38,386 nucleotides of DNA, taken from NCBI GenBank assembly GCA_964523675.1, contig CAZFZT010000025.1, forward strand, positions 1-38,386, given 5' to 3'. Numbering within the stretch: the first letter of the stretch is position 1; each line of letters opens with the position of its first letter. Below are positions 23,294 through 32,337 of the stretch, one piece after another. The translations under genes were made by a program, and so were the position numbers. This DNA comes from CAZFZT01 sp964523675 (GTDB taxonomy: Bacteria > Planctomycetota > Phycisphaerae > Phycisphaerales > SM1A02). The notes under the pieces were generated by a model. The model saw only the letters and a list, made by a program, of their open reading frames with translations, had not been told where the DNA came from and made no database searches.

Positions 23294-24871
23294 TCATGCT
23301 TCCGCCATTGCTGGGGCAGAAAGGACATTATGCACGATCCTGCCGCCGGCGATCGTCATGACCACCTTCGGCGGCTGCGCGGCCCAGTTCGCGGTGAACG
23401 GATCAAGGTCAAACATCACCAGGTCGGCGGGCGCACCGTCCGCAATGACGCCGATGTTCTCCATATGAAGTGCATGGGCCGCTGCGCTTGTGTAGGCCCG
23501 CAGCGCTTCCTCCACGCTCAGGTTCTCCTCCGGCCGAACGGTTTGACCATCCAGCGTCAAACCAGTAATTGCAGCCCGCATCCCCGCAACAGGATCGCAG
23601 GTGACGACGGGCCAATCGGAACCGAATGCAATGCTCGCGCCGCGCTCAAGCAGTTGCCGAAATGGAAAGAAGCCGCGCATGCGCTTCTTGCCGAGGCGGT
23701 GAACAGCGTATCGCCCATCGTCGGCCTTGTGCAGCGGTTGCATGCTTGCGATCACTTGTGCAAAGCGGTTGATGTCGTCTTCATGGATCTGCTGCGCATG
23801 CTCAATGCGCGGCTGGGCTGAAGCGGGCAATCCTTCATAAGCATCAAGCGCGAGCCGTACGGCTTCGTCGCCGATTGCATGAATGGCAGGTGAGAAGCCG
23901 GCTTGTGCAACCTCAATCGCCCACTTGCGCAGGTTGCCTTCCGCAGCGATCTCGACCAGCATTCCACGATTGCCAGGTTCATCGGCGTAGTCTTCAAGCA
24001 TCCGCGCAGTGCGCAGTCCAAGCGTGCCATCTGCAAACGCCTTGCAGCCGATGATGCTGAGTTTGCCATGAGAAGCGTCAGCGAGTTTGCGCGCAGCAGA
24101 ACAATCCATCGGCCAGCCGCGATCAAGCAGCGTTACAGCGCAGCGGAGTGTCAGTTCATCCGCACATGGCAGCAGAACATCACGCACCTCCCGCGCATAT
24201 TCCATCGTGCCGACGCTGGTGATTCCCATCGCATGGCAGTGTTTCTGGGCGGCGAGCAATGCGTCTTGCTTTGCGGCAGCATCCGGCTCCGGCACGAGCG
24301 GATTCACGAGTTTCCACAAAGCCGCTTCGATCATCAGACCGGTCGGCTCGCCATCTGCCCGGCGCACCATGCAGCCGCCTGGCGGATCGTGGTCGTCCAT
24401 TGCACACTGCTGAAGAACAGCATCGTTCACGAGGGCGGCATGCAAATCCATGCGGTAGCACACCACCGGCCGCTCCCCCGCCGCTGCAAGCCATGACTTG
24501 TCCGGTTGAGGCGAGCCACCCCAGCTCTCCGCCGACCAGTTGCGCGCGATCAACCACTGGCCATTGGGCAATTGCTCGTGCCGCTGCGCGATCAATTCCT
24601 GAAACTCGGCAGGCGAGGTCGCTTGGCACAGATCAAGATCGCGCAGACCCAGGCCCCCGGTGATCAGATGCATGTGCGCATCAATAAAGCCCGGCGCGAC
24701 CGTGCGGCCATTCGCGTCGATCTCGATTGCATCTGCCGGGGCATCGGCCGGATCAAAGCCGGCAATGCGACCATCCTGCACGAGAATCGCGCTCGGCCGA
24801 TCTGCATCGCGCGCCGGCCGACCATCCGACCAGACACGGGCGTTCCTCAGAAGAAGCGGGGCTGCGCTCAC
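23294..24871 (-). CDS. Amidohydrolase, YtcJ/AepA-like (amidohydrolase 3)
   Basis: The 525-residue metal-dependent hydrolase has the N-terminal beta-sandwich strand pair (LLLRNARVWSDG) and the metal motif PGFIDAHMHL. Further on are HAIGDEAVRLALDAYEG, EHAQQI and GSDWPVVTCDP, which supply later metal and catalytic residues, and a C-terminal sandwich with GAPADLVMFDLDPF. This is the layout of the YtcJ/AepA group, whose substrates are largely unknown. The start is a GTG without a Shine-Dalgarno; the minus-strand hexamer TACACT (24883-24878) lies 6 nt before it. Its stop touches the moaC start, so the two are probably one transcript despite no obvious functional link. Confidence 0.87.
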   Translation of the reverse strand: MSAAPLLLRNARVWSDGRPARDADRPSAILVQDGRIAGFDPADAPADAIEIDANGRTVAPGFIDAHMHLITGGLGLRDLDLCQATSPAEFQELIAQRHEQLPNGQWLIARNWSAESWGGSPQPDKSWLAAAGERPVVCYRMDLHAALVNDAVLQQCAMDDHDPPGGCMVRRADGEPTGLMIEAALWKLVNPLVPEPDAAAKQDALLAAQKHCHAMGITSVGTMEYAREVRDVLLPCADELTLRCAVTLLDRGWPMDCSAARKLADASHGKLSIIGCKAFADGTLGLRTARMLEDYADEPGNRGMLVEIAAEGNLRKWAIEVAQAGFSPAIHAIGDEAVRLALDAYEGLPASAQPRIEHAQQIHEDDINRFAQVIASMQPLHKADDGRYAVHRLGKKRMRGFFPFRQLLERGASIAFGSDWPVVTCDPVAGMRAAITGLTLDGQTVRPEENLSVEEALRAYTSAAAHALHMENIGVIADGAPADLVMFDLDPFTANWAAQPPKVVMTIAGGRIVHNVLSAPAMAEA

Positions 24872-24877
24872 GGCGCA

Positions 24878-24883
24878 AGTGTA
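24878..24883 (-). promoter_or_regulatory. Candidate -10 element, leaderless arrangement (amidohydrolase)
   Basis: TACACT on the minus strand lies exactly 6 nt before GTG 24871, with no Shine-Dalgarno between them. The same 6-nt spacing occurs at 1751-1763 and 35231-35243. Prediction only. Confidence 0.3.
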
Positions 24884-24964
24884 TCAGCGCGATCGGCGGA
24901 TTTGCGCCCGAAAGTGGCCGGGCTTGCAATGGATCACTATTGTTTGACCCGCCGAAACCGCCCA

Positions 24965-24970
24965 AAGGAG
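24965..24970 (+). promoter_or_regulatory. Shine-Dalgarno of the lipoprotein gene
   Basis: AAGGAG at 24965-24970 lies 11 nt before ATG 24982 and 17 nt before ATG 24988. An out-of-frame ATG at 24974 opens a three-codon frame whose TGA overlaps ATG 24982 as ATGA, so re-initiation is possible. Confidence 0.55.
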
Positions 24971-24981
24971 ATCATGTTCAC

Positions 24982-25704
24982 ATGACTATGCCAACCATTC
25001 GCCGCTCATTCGTGTCAATGCTCATTCTCGGCCTCGCCCTGCTGTCGCTCATCGGCTGCGGCAACGGCACGGCGGCGCCTGCATCACAATCAGAAACTTC
25101 TTCGAACGTGTCGCGCCAATCGCCTGAGCCGGAGGAGCCGGCAGGCAGCGTGAGCACAGGGCAGCAGCGCAGCGAGGCGGATGCTGATGACAATGATTCC
25201 GCTGCGTCTTCTGCGAACGAGGAACCTGTAAGCCCGCGCTTCGCGACATTCCTCGGCATTCGCGCGCCCAAACCAGCATCATGGATCGAACACCCGCCGC
25301 AAAGTCCGATGCACGAGACAACCTTTGCCGTACCTGGCGCAGGCGGCGGCGAGGCGGCGCAGATCGTCGTGTTTTACTTTGGCGTGGGTCAGGGCGGGCC
25401 GATCGATGCGAACATCGAGCGGTGGAAGAATCAGTTCCGTTCACCGGAAGGGTACGCAGCGGAGCCGGAGGTGCGGGAGCTTGAGATTGACGGCATGGCC
25501 GTCACGCTGGTGGAACTCGAAGGCGAATACATGGCCATGGGTACGCGCTGGTACACGCCACATCAGCGCTTCATCAGCGCGATCGTCGATACGCCGGATC
25601 AGAAGCGCATCTTCATTCGTTTTGTGGGCGATGATGCGACGGTTACCGCGCATCGAGATGCGTTTCTCGAGATGATTGAGAACATGGAGTGGACGGGCGA
25701 ATAA
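24982..25704 (+). CDS. Lipoprotein of unknown function
   Basis: The 240-residue protein has a lipoprotein signal: basic TIRR, a hydrophobic core FVSMLILGLALLSL and lipobox LIGC, with Cys26 as the lipidated residue. A Ser/Glu/Asp-rich linker (about 28-85) comes next. A globular domain (about 90-240) includes LGIRAPKPASWIEHPPQS, WKNQFRSPEG and an alternating strand pattern to the C-terminus. I do not recognise the domain. It was probably placed in the outer or inner membrane facing the periplasm. The frame is open far upstream, but the start is fixed by AAGGAG and by the signal sequence. It is convergent with the large FAD/Fe-S gene. Confidence 0.78.
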   Translation: MTMPTIRRSFVSMLILGLALLSLIGCGNGTAAPASQSETSSNVSRQSPEPEEPAGSVSTGQQRSEADADDNDSAASSANEEPVSPRFATFLGIRAPKPASWIEHPPQSPMHETTFAVPGAGGGEAAQIVVFYFGVGQGGPIDANIERWKNQFRSPEGYAAEPEVRELEIDGMAVTLVELEGEYMAMGTRWYTPHQRFISAIVDTPDQKRIFIRFVGDDATVTAHRDAFLEMIENMEWTGE

Positions 25705-25814
25705 CGCTTCGCAAGACAGGACATCCATCGTGAAGGGCAACAGCCGCGTGCCGGAAGGCCGTGGTTGCAATGCCGTGCTCAGTGGCGATCTGACGAACGG
25801 CTGCCGCCGCGCCG
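25705..25814. other. Short convergent intergenic gap
   Basis: About 110 bp lie between two convergent stop codons. I see no clear terminator hairpin with a T-run and no gene. Confidence 0.4.
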
Positions 25815-28800
25815 CTATTGCTTCGTAGCACGCGCATCACTTGATTGCAGCAGTGCGCGGATGAACTCAATCGGATGCAGCGCTTCGCGGCCAAGTGCAT
25901 CGCGCACCTGATGCCGGCAACTTGTTCCGGGCGCGAGCAGGATCGCATCGGGATCATCGCGCAGTGCGGGGAACAGCGCAAGCTCGCCGATCTCTTGTGA
26001 GATATCGAAGTGATCGGCGGTGAAACCGAAGGCGCCGGCCATGCCGCAACAGCCCGAATCGAGCGTGGTAAACCGAGCACCAAGGTGATCGACGAGAAGT
26101 CCTTCCGATTCAGCGCAGCCGTAGAGCGCCTTTTGATGACAGTGGGCATGAAGCAGCACGCGCTGACCATCGCCGGGGCGTCCATCGAGTTTCATATTGC
26201 ACTCCCCGATGGCGCGAGCGGCAAACTCCTCCACGGCGAACGTCCGATCTTTCAAATCCGCAAGCGCGCTCCGGTCCACGTCCATGTCAAGGTCCTGCCA
26301 ATCATCGATGATGGCGGAGACGCAACTCGGTTCGCAGCCGACCACCGCGACAGCATTCTCATGACGCAGGGCGTCAATCAGCGCGCGAGCGGTTGCAGCG
26401 CAGGTTCGCTGCGCTTCGCGGAGCATGCCGACGCTGATGAGCGACCTGCCGCAGCAGCCGAGGTCGGGAAGCACGACCCGGTAGCCGAGCGATTCGAGCA
26501 CATCGATCGCAGCCCGGCCGATATGCGGTTCGTTGTACGTGGTGAAGCAGTCGGTGAAGAGGATGACGGTGCCGCGTTCGTTGCCATTCGCTTCTGAGTC
26601 GCCGGCTCGGAGAGCCGGTGAAAGTCGATCGGTTCGGAGAGCCGATCCACCTTCCTTCAGCAGTGAGCGCGCAAAGGTTGGCAGCGACCGTCTTTCATCG
26701 ATACCGAGCAGGCGATTGAGGATCATCCTCGCCGGTTTCAATCCCGCCATGGCGTTGGCGAGTGGGTACATCGCCGAGCCGATGCGATTGACCGTTCGCA
26801 CATTGCCGATCATGCGCGCGGTAAACGGCGCGCCGCCACGAATCTCCCAGGAGTGCGCGAGATACTCCGCTTTGAGCCGCGCGATATCGACATTGCTCGG
26901 ACACTCGCTCTTGCATGCTTTGCATGAGAGGCAGAGATCGAGGGTTGCGAGCGTTTCGGGATCGTTCCAGAGCGGGGCTGCGCCGTCATGCGAGAGTTGG
27001 CCGGTGATCGCCAGGCGCAGCGCGTTTCCCCTTCCTCTCGTGGCGTGGCGTTCATCGCGCGTGGCTCGGTACGACGGGCACATCGTGCCGCCGCTCATCT
27101 TGCGGCACACACCAGCGCCATTGCACCGTTCAACCACCTCACCGAAGCCGTGTTCGCTTTCATACCTGAAAAAAGTCTGCGGGGCGGCGGGTGGCGCAAG
27201 GAACTGTTCATTCGGCTTGACGCGCAGGGATTCGAGCATCGGCTGCGGCTCCACAATCACGCCGGGGTTCATCAGATTCTTCGGATCGAAGATGCGCTTG
27301 ATGGCAGCGAACGCTGCGCAGAGATCGCGGCCAAAGTACCGCTGAAGCAAGTGTGAGCGCAGCCGCCCATCGCCATGCTCGCCGGAGATCGCGCCGCCGA
27401 AGCGTACTGCAAGGTCTGCGACCTCCTGCGCGATCTGCTTCATGGCCGTGCGGTCCTTCCGATCGCGCAGGTTCACAAGCGGCCGCACATGCAGGCAACC
27501 CACTGAGGCATGAGCGTAATAGGCGGCGGTGGTGCCGTGCCTCTCGACGACCGCGCGGAACTCACGAACAAACTGTGGCAGATGCGACGGATCGACAGCC
27601 GCATCCTCAACAAACGTGATCGGCTTACGCAGTCCGGGCAGACCGTGGAGCAGCGGTTCGCCTGCCGCCCGCAGTTTCCACGCCATGGCCATGTCAGGCC
27701 CGGCCGTGAAGCACTTCATCGGGTGGTTGGCAAACAGGCGCTCAAGATCGTGGAGCCGCCGGGCCAGTTCATCAGCATCCGCTGCGAAGTATTCCACATA
27801 GAGAAGCGATCCGTGCGAGGCGCCTGCCATACGCGGCATCGCATCGACATATCGCCTGCACTCCGCGTTGTTTTTCGCCAGTCCGAGGACAACATCATCG
27901 AGCAACTCCACCGCAGCGGGCTGTGTTCCGAGGATGTCATTGACGGCCGCGAGCGCTTCATCAACACCTGCAAAGGCAATAACGGCAAGGGCTTTGCACT
28001 TCGGCGCATCGACCAAGCGCAGCGTCGCCCCAATGGTGACGCCAAGTGTTCCTTCGGAGCCGCAGAAGAGATGCGCCAGATTGACCTTCTCAAACTGCGA
28101 TGCGGAACTGCGCAATTGCTGAAGGATCAGGTCGAGGTTGTAGCCGTCTACATGTCGGAGGTTCTTCGGAAACCGCTCATCGATTTGCGTTTGTAGAGGC
28201 AGCACCACGTCGGCGACTTGCTTCGTCAGCCGTGCGATGCGCTCGTCGCGCAGAGCCGCACCTTCGTCGAGGCGCAGTTGTTCACCGTTTGCAAGCAGTA
28301 CGTCGAGTGCATCAAGGTGTTCGACCGTCCTGCCATAAAGAATCGAATGGGCGCCGGCAGAGTTGTTGCCGATCATGCCGCCGATCACTGCGTGTGTTGC
28401 AGTCGCAACGTCGGGTCCGAACATCAAGCCGTGCGGCAGCAGCGCTCGATTCAGATGCGCAAGCACCACGCCGGGCTCGACCCGCACGCGCTTTGCAGCT
28501 CGATCAATGTCGAGGATTCGGTTGAAGAAGCGCGAGAAGTCGATGACGACGGCGCGGTTCACCGCCTGACCGGCCAGCGAAGTCCCGCCGCCCCTTGGCA
28601 GGAGCGGCAGGTTCCGCGCATTGCAGAATTCAATCAACCGCCGCACATCTTCAAGATCGCGCGGCTCGACAACGCCCAAGGGCTCTACCTGGTAGATGCT
28701 CGCATCGGTCGCATAGAGCATGCGCTCATGCCGGCTGAAGCGCACATTGCCCGAGATGAGCGGCCGCAGCTGCGCAGCAATCCGCGCAAGTTGCGATTCA

Positions 28801-28832
28801 TCATCGACTTGCGGCAGGTGGAGAGTTCTCAT
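25815..28832 (-). CDS. FAD-linked oxidase fused to Fe-S/CCG domains, YdiJ-like
   Basis: This 1005-residue enzyme joins a flavin dehydrogenase to an electron-transfer module. An FAD-binding PCMH domain (about 45-230) includes PLLPRGGGTSLAGQAV and GGMIGNNSAGAHSILYGRT. The FAD-oxidase C-terminal domain (about 270-530) ends near GAISGEHGDGRLRSHLLQRY. Then come CNGAGVCRKMSGGTMCPSYR (about 575), a 4Fe-4S motif CLSCKACKSECPSNVD (about 640) and two CCG motifs (LGCCGRSLISVG and SGCCGMAGAFGF). The layout matches E. coli YdiJ, for which 2-hydroxyglutarate-type D-2-hydroxyacids are the reported or expected substrates; the substrate here is inferred. GAGG stands just before ATG 28832. A TTG one codon upstream is less likely. 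Confidence 0.9.
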   Translation of the reverse strand: MRTLHLPQVDDESQLARIAAQLRPLISGNVRFSRHERMLYATDASIYQVEPLGVVEPRDLEDVRRLIEFCNARNLPLLPRGGGTSLAGQAVNRAVVIDFSRFFNRILDIDRAAKRVRVEPGVVLAHLNRALLPHGLMFGPDVATATHAVIGGMIGNNSAGAHSILYGRTVEHLDALDVLLANGEQLRLDEGAALRDERIARLTKQVADVVLPLQTQIDERFPKNLRHVDGYNLDLILQQLRSSASQFEKVNLAHLFCGSEGTLGVTIGATLRLVDAPKCKALAVIAFAGVDEALAAVNDILGTQPAAVELLDDVVLGLAKNNAECRRYVDAMPRMAGASHGSLLYVEYFAADADELARRLHDLERLFANHPMKCFTAGPDMAMAWKLRAAGEPLLHGLPGLRKPITFVEDAAVDPSHLPQFVREFRAVVERHGTTAAYYAHASVGCLHVRPLVNLRDRKDRTAMKQIAQEVADLAVRFGGAISGEHGDGRLRSHLLQRYFGRDLCAAFAAIKRIFDPKNLMNPGVIVEPQPMLESLRVKPNEQFLAPPAAPQTFFRYESEHGFGEVVERCNGAGVCRKMSGGTMCPSYRATRDERHATRGRGNALRLAITGQLSHDGAAPLWNDPETLATLDLCLSCKACKSECPSNVDIARLKAEYLAHSWEIRGGAPFTARMIGNVRTVNRIGSAMYPLANAMAGLKPARMILNRLLGIDERRSLPTFARSLLKEGGSALRTDRLSPALRAGDSEANGNERGTVILFTDCFTTYNEPHIGRAAIDVLESLGYRVVLPDLGCCGRSLISVGMLREAQRTCAATARALIDALRHENAVAVVGCEPSCVSAIIDDWQDLDMDVDRSALADLKDRTFAVEEFAARAIGECNMKLDGRPGDGQRVLLHAHCHQKALYGCAESEGLLVDHLGARFTTLDSGCCGMAGAFGFTADHFDISQEIGELALFPALRDDPDAILLAPGTSCRHQVRDALGREALHPIEFIRALLQSSDARATKQ

Positions 28833-28898
28833 CAATCCTCAGCGCGAAGCAAGGCGCGTTGCGTTTGCCGCGTTTTCGACACTGCGCGATTCGCCGCT

Positions 28899-30278
28899 CT
28901 AAAACTCGAACTGGGTCAGCGCTTCCTCGATGTACGCCTTCATCTCCTCCAGATAGTCCGGCCCCGCGCCGACATGGTGCGCGTGTACGGTGCCATCTGA
29001 CCGAATCACGAATGTCGAGGGGATGCTCCGCACATTCCATGCCTCAGCCGTCTCACTGGTGAAATCAATGGCAACCGGAAGCGAGAAGTTCTGCCCCTGC
29101 CAGAACTCCGCCACCTTCGACAGGCGCTCGTCGGGCGTCCATTGATCATCCTCCATCGAGTTGACAGTCATGATCTGCACCGGCAAGCCCCGCTCAATCG
29201 TCCATGCGTGAAGCTCGTGCAGGAGTTGAAGGCCGCGTCGGCAGGGTATGCACCAAGTCGCCCAGAAGTCGATGACAACAACCTGTCCGCGCAAATCATC
29301 GAGATCGACCGCCCCTCCATCAAGGGTCGCCAGCGTCAGCGGCGGCGCGGGCTTCCCCACGAGGCCGCCGGGCGCGACACCGCGACGCCCGCCGCCGTCG
29401 CGCACAACCTGCGGCCGGGGGAGAAGCGCGCGGAGTTCCTCCACCGGTTCGCGCTCACCAAGGTCAAGCGCAAGTTCCGCGTCGCCAAGCTTCTTCTCGT
29501 GAATGGTGTTGTCGAACGTCTGCCGATAGATCATGGTCGTGCCCGGCTGCACGAAGGCGCCGCCGGTCACTGTCAGCTCCAACGATTCGATCACCTTGGT
29601 CTTCGGATCGATGACGAGTTCCATCGTCTCGAAATCGCTCGTCAGCTTGATGACCTGGTACTTGCGGTGCGACTCCTTTCGCGGAGCATCGTCTTGCGCG
29701 TCCTCGTCATCTTCGGCGTCCTCCTCCTCCTTGCCCATGCCACGGCCTGCTGGACGCAATTCTTCTTTCACCGATGTCGGCCTGATCCATGGGGCGCGCG
29801 AGTGGAATTGCATCAGCAGATCCTCGATGTCTTCTTCACCGAGGTGGATCGCCAATTGGGGATACGGCAGATCCATGAACATCGCCAGGAGCGCGTAATA
29901 CGGCGAGCCGTCATCGCTCATGGTGAAGTACGCGCTGTCGTTGCCTTCATGCACCGCGTGGATGGCGCCTCCACCGAAATGAACGGTAAATCCACGTAAC
30001 TTCGCGATACCGTGTTTCTGCGGCACCAAGACAAACTCCGCCTCAAGCTCGTCGCTGCGCCCTTCGACATCATCCTCCAGCAGAACGATGGAGACTTTGG
30101 ATTTCACCGTCAGCCCCGGCATTTTGCGGTGCGCATCGACCATCTCGGTAAACGCCTTTGTCGCCGCCGGGTCGAATTCGTGTGATGGATCATCAAATTG
30201 ACCTGCTGCGACCGCGCTCAGAAACACGGTTGCCATCGCAACAAGCAAGGTCAAGATGTGGTGCGAAATGGGCTTCAT
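28899..30278 (-). CDS. Exported TlpA-type thioredoxin fused to a LolA/DUF2092-like domain
   Basis: The 459-residue protein begins with a signal peptide (MKPISHHILTLLVAMATVFL, cleavage near VAAGQ). An N-terminal domain (about 35-290) of alternating strands resembles the LolA/DUF2092 fold and includes an acidic insert EEEDAEDDEDAQDDA. A TlpA-like thioredoxin domain (about 305-455) has VVIDFWATWCIPCRRGL with the active-site CxxC and a later RSIPSTFVIRSDG carrying the cis-Pro. It should act in the periplasm on protein thiols. A GGAGG lies 6 nt before the ATG, with TAAGAT about 35 nt upstream. Its upstream neighbour has the same architecture. Partner and substrate are unknown. Confidence 0.82.
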   Translation of the reverse strand: MKPISHHILTLLVAMATVFLSAVAAGQFDDPSHEFDPAATKAFTEMVDAHRKMPGLTVKSKVSIVLLEDDVEGRSDELEAEFVLVPQKHGIAKLRGFTVHFGGGAIHAVHEGNDSAYFTMSDDGSPYYALLAMFMDLPYPQLAIHLGEEDIEDLLMQFHSRAPWIRPTSVKEELRPAGRGMGKEEEDAEDDEDAQDDAPRKESHRKYQVIKLTSDFETMELVIDPKTKVIESLELTVTGGAFVQPGTTMIYRQTFDNTIHEKKLGDAELALDLGEREPVEELRALLPRPQVVRDGGGRRGVAPGGLVGKPAPPLTLATLDGGAVDLDDLRGQVVVIDFWATWCIPCRRGLQLLHELHAWTIERGLPVQIMTVNSMEDDQWTPDERLSKVAEFWQGQNFSLPVAIDFTSETAEAWNVRSIPSTFVIRSDGTVHAHHVGAGPDYLEEMKAYIEEALTQFEF

Positions 30279-30352
30279 AAGGCGCCTCCGCTACGGCTTG
30301 GTGGTCACATCATCTTACCTCGACAGCCGGGTCGAGCGACGATCTCGCTTCA

Positions 30353-31783
30353 CTATTCACTGCCGGCGTCATCATCAGCATTCTGAAGCGCTCGGTCGAC
30401 CTCGGCCTTGAGGATCTGATACATATTGCGGTCGTATTCGTTCTTCACCCGCTGGATCCGGCCCTTCGTATCGATCACGAGCAGAAGCGGGATGTTGTTG
30501 TAGCCGGTGCGCTTCACTGCGTGATGCTCGGCATCATCATAAACCAGCGGCATAGCGAAACCGCGCTCCTCCCAGAACGCCTGGGCCGCTTCTCGACGCG
30601 CTTCGAGTGATTCGTGCTGTTCGAGCGTGTTGACGGCAAAGACCTGCACGGGCTTGTTCTCCTCTGCGACCCATTTGGCGAATCGATCCAAATGAGGCAG
30701 CCCTTGAATGCAAGGAATGCACCATGTTGCCCAGAAATCGACCACGACCACCTGGCCGCGCAGTTCTGAGAGTCGAATGCGCCGGCCGTCCTGGGTTTCA
30801 AACCGCAGATCGGGAGCGCGATCGCCGGGCACCAAGGGGCGCAGCGTCATCGCCTGGGGTTCGGTCACGCGCTCGCGATCACCCGGCTCAAAGACGACCG
30901 GCTCAGCCAGTTCATCCGCAATGACCGGGTTCGCCGTAACGTCCATCTGCATCGGAGGAACGTCGGCGGGCTGTCCGGGCATGGGCAGAATCTGAATCTC
31001 CATGCGCTCAACGAGCATCGTCTCCATATCGATGTAGACATGGCCTTCGCCGGTGGGCGATGCAATGGTGACGCGATGAAACTGGCGGCCGTCATCGTCT
31101 GTGTAGGTTGCATAGCCGCGAATCCTCGGGTTGCGAAGGATGCCCAGTCCCAGCCCGCTGAGATAAAACTCAACAGCCGCGGCGTCTTCAAGCGTCCCGC
31201 TCGTGCGCATCGCAAAGTGGTATGGCGGCACCCAGTTGAAGTTCTCGACGATCGCCATGGCAGGGTCTTCGACGTTCTCCAGCTCGAGGTAGGTGTCGTA
31301 CATGCTTTCGTTTGTCATGTAGAGCGTGCCGTCGATATACGTCGCAATCTGCGTGGGCAATGCCATCTGTATGCGCTCATTGTTCCGCCCGAAGCGCAGA
31401 TGCATCGACTGCGGCGGTTCGTCCCGCAGACTCAGTTGCAATTCGTCGGTGAGTGTCGGGGCTTCACGATAGACGCGGCCAACCTCGATGAGTACTTCCT
31501 GAGCGCGCTCGACGCCGGAGTCGACCGGCGGTGGATCGAAGACTGAACGGGGCGACCCGGCGGTCGGTTGCGACTGGTCTTGTCCGAGCGTGCGCGGCTC
31601 GGAGGCACCGGTGTTCTCCGACGTGGGGCGGGGCTCCAGAGGAGCTGAGGCGGAAGTGTCGGAGGTTGCCGGCGTGGCGTCATCCGTCCCACCGCAGCCG
31701 ATGAGGAGCAGCGTGGGCGCGAGAAGTAGCGGAAGGAGAAGTGTCTTCAAAGTCATGTTGGGTGATCGCATCATGTCGTTCAT
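30353..31783 (-). CDS. TlpA-type thioredoxin lipoprotein with a LolA/DUF2092-like domain
   Basis: The 476-residue lipoprotein has a hydrophobic stretch TLKTLLLPLLLAPTLLLI and lipobox LIGC (Cys30). A Ser/Thr/Pro-rich linker follows, then a domain (about 80-310) of alternating strands like that of the next gene. The C-terminal thioredoxin domain (about 320-465) holds VVVDFWATWCIPCIQGL and NNIPLLLVIDTKG. The two adjacent proteins share order and motifs, so they are paralogues, one membrane-anchored and one probably soluble. Start at ATG 31783, with GAGAACGG before it; ATG codons 4 and 9 codons in are possible. The gene follows folK by 59 bp on the same strand. Confidence 0.82.
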   Translation of the reverse strand: MNDMMRSPNMTLKTLLLPLLLAPTLLLIGCGGTDDATPATSDTSASAPLEPRPTSENTGASEPRTLGQDQSQPTAGSPRSVFDPPPVDSGVERAQEVLIEVGRVYREAPTLTDELQLSLRDEPPQSMHLRFGRNNERIQMALPTQIATYIDGTLYMTNESMYDTYLELENVEDPAMAIVENFNWVPPYHFAMRTSGTLEDAAAVEFYLSGLGLGILRNPRIRGYATYTDDDGRQFHRVTIASPTGEGHVYIDMETMLVERMEIQILPMPGQPADVPPMQMDVTANPVIADELAEPVVFEPGDRERVTEPQAMTLRPLVPGDRAPDLRFETQDGRRIRLSELRGQVVVVDFWATWCIPCIQGLPHLDRFAKWVAEENKPVQVFAVNTLEQHESLEARREAAQAFWEERGFAMPLVYDDAEHHAVKRTGYNNIPLLLVIDTKGRIQRVKNEYDRNMYQILKAEVDRALQNADDDAGSE

Positions 31784-31842
31784 ACCGTTCTCAAGCGGTT
31801 GTGGATCGTGTTTTCTCGGCAGACACGAGTTGCCGCGCCCAC

Positions 31843-32322
31843 CTACAGCGATTCAAGCAGATATTGTACGGTCCGGCCGAGCGTCGGATGAACCAGATGC
31901 GGCGCAATCTCTGCCAGCGGACGCAGGACGAAATCCCGCTCGTGGAGGCGGGGATGCGGGACCGTCAGACCCGGCTCATCAAGAACAAGGTCGCCGTAGA
32001 GCAACAGATCAAGATCAAGCGTCCGAGGCCCCCATCGCTCATCGTCCCTTCGCACCCTGCCATGCCGCTGCTCAATCTCCAGAAGTCGGTTTAGGAGTTC
32101 GCGGGGCGGAAGTTCCGTTTCAATCTCGGCAACGGCATTGAGGTACGCTCCGCCAAGTGATCTCTGCGATTCATCAGGGGCGATGGGCGCGGTTTCAAGA
32201 ATGCTGCTGAGCTCAATGAGCCGCGTTCCATCGACCTGACTGATATCACGAACGGCGGCATCAATCACCGCCTGACGATCGCCGAGGTTCGAGCCGAGCG
32301 CAATGTACGCCGTCATTCTCAT
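31843..32322 (-). CDS. folK: 2-amino-4-hydroxy-6-hydroxymethyldihydropteridine diphosphokinase
   Basis: FolK transfers pyrophosphate from ATP to hydroxymethyldihydropterin in folate synthesis. The 159-residue protein has the standard motifs: YIALGSNLGDR at the start, the substrate/ATP loop RRDDERWGPRTLDLDLLLYG, and PHPRLHERDFVLRPLAEIAP. The length is normal. It begins 15 nt after the cinA stop, so pyk, cinA and folK probably share one transcript. An ATG two codons downstream is an alternative start. Confidence 0.95.
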   Translation of the reverse strand: MRMTAYIALGSNLGDRQAVIDAAVRDISQVDGTRLIELSSILETAPIAPDESQRSLGGAYLNAVAEIETELPPRELLNRLLEIEQRHGRVRRDDERWGPRTLDLDLLLYGDLVLDEPGLTVPHPRLHERDFVLRPLAEIAPHLVHPTLGRTVQYLLESL

Positions 32323-32337
32323 CTTCGTCCGCCAGAC

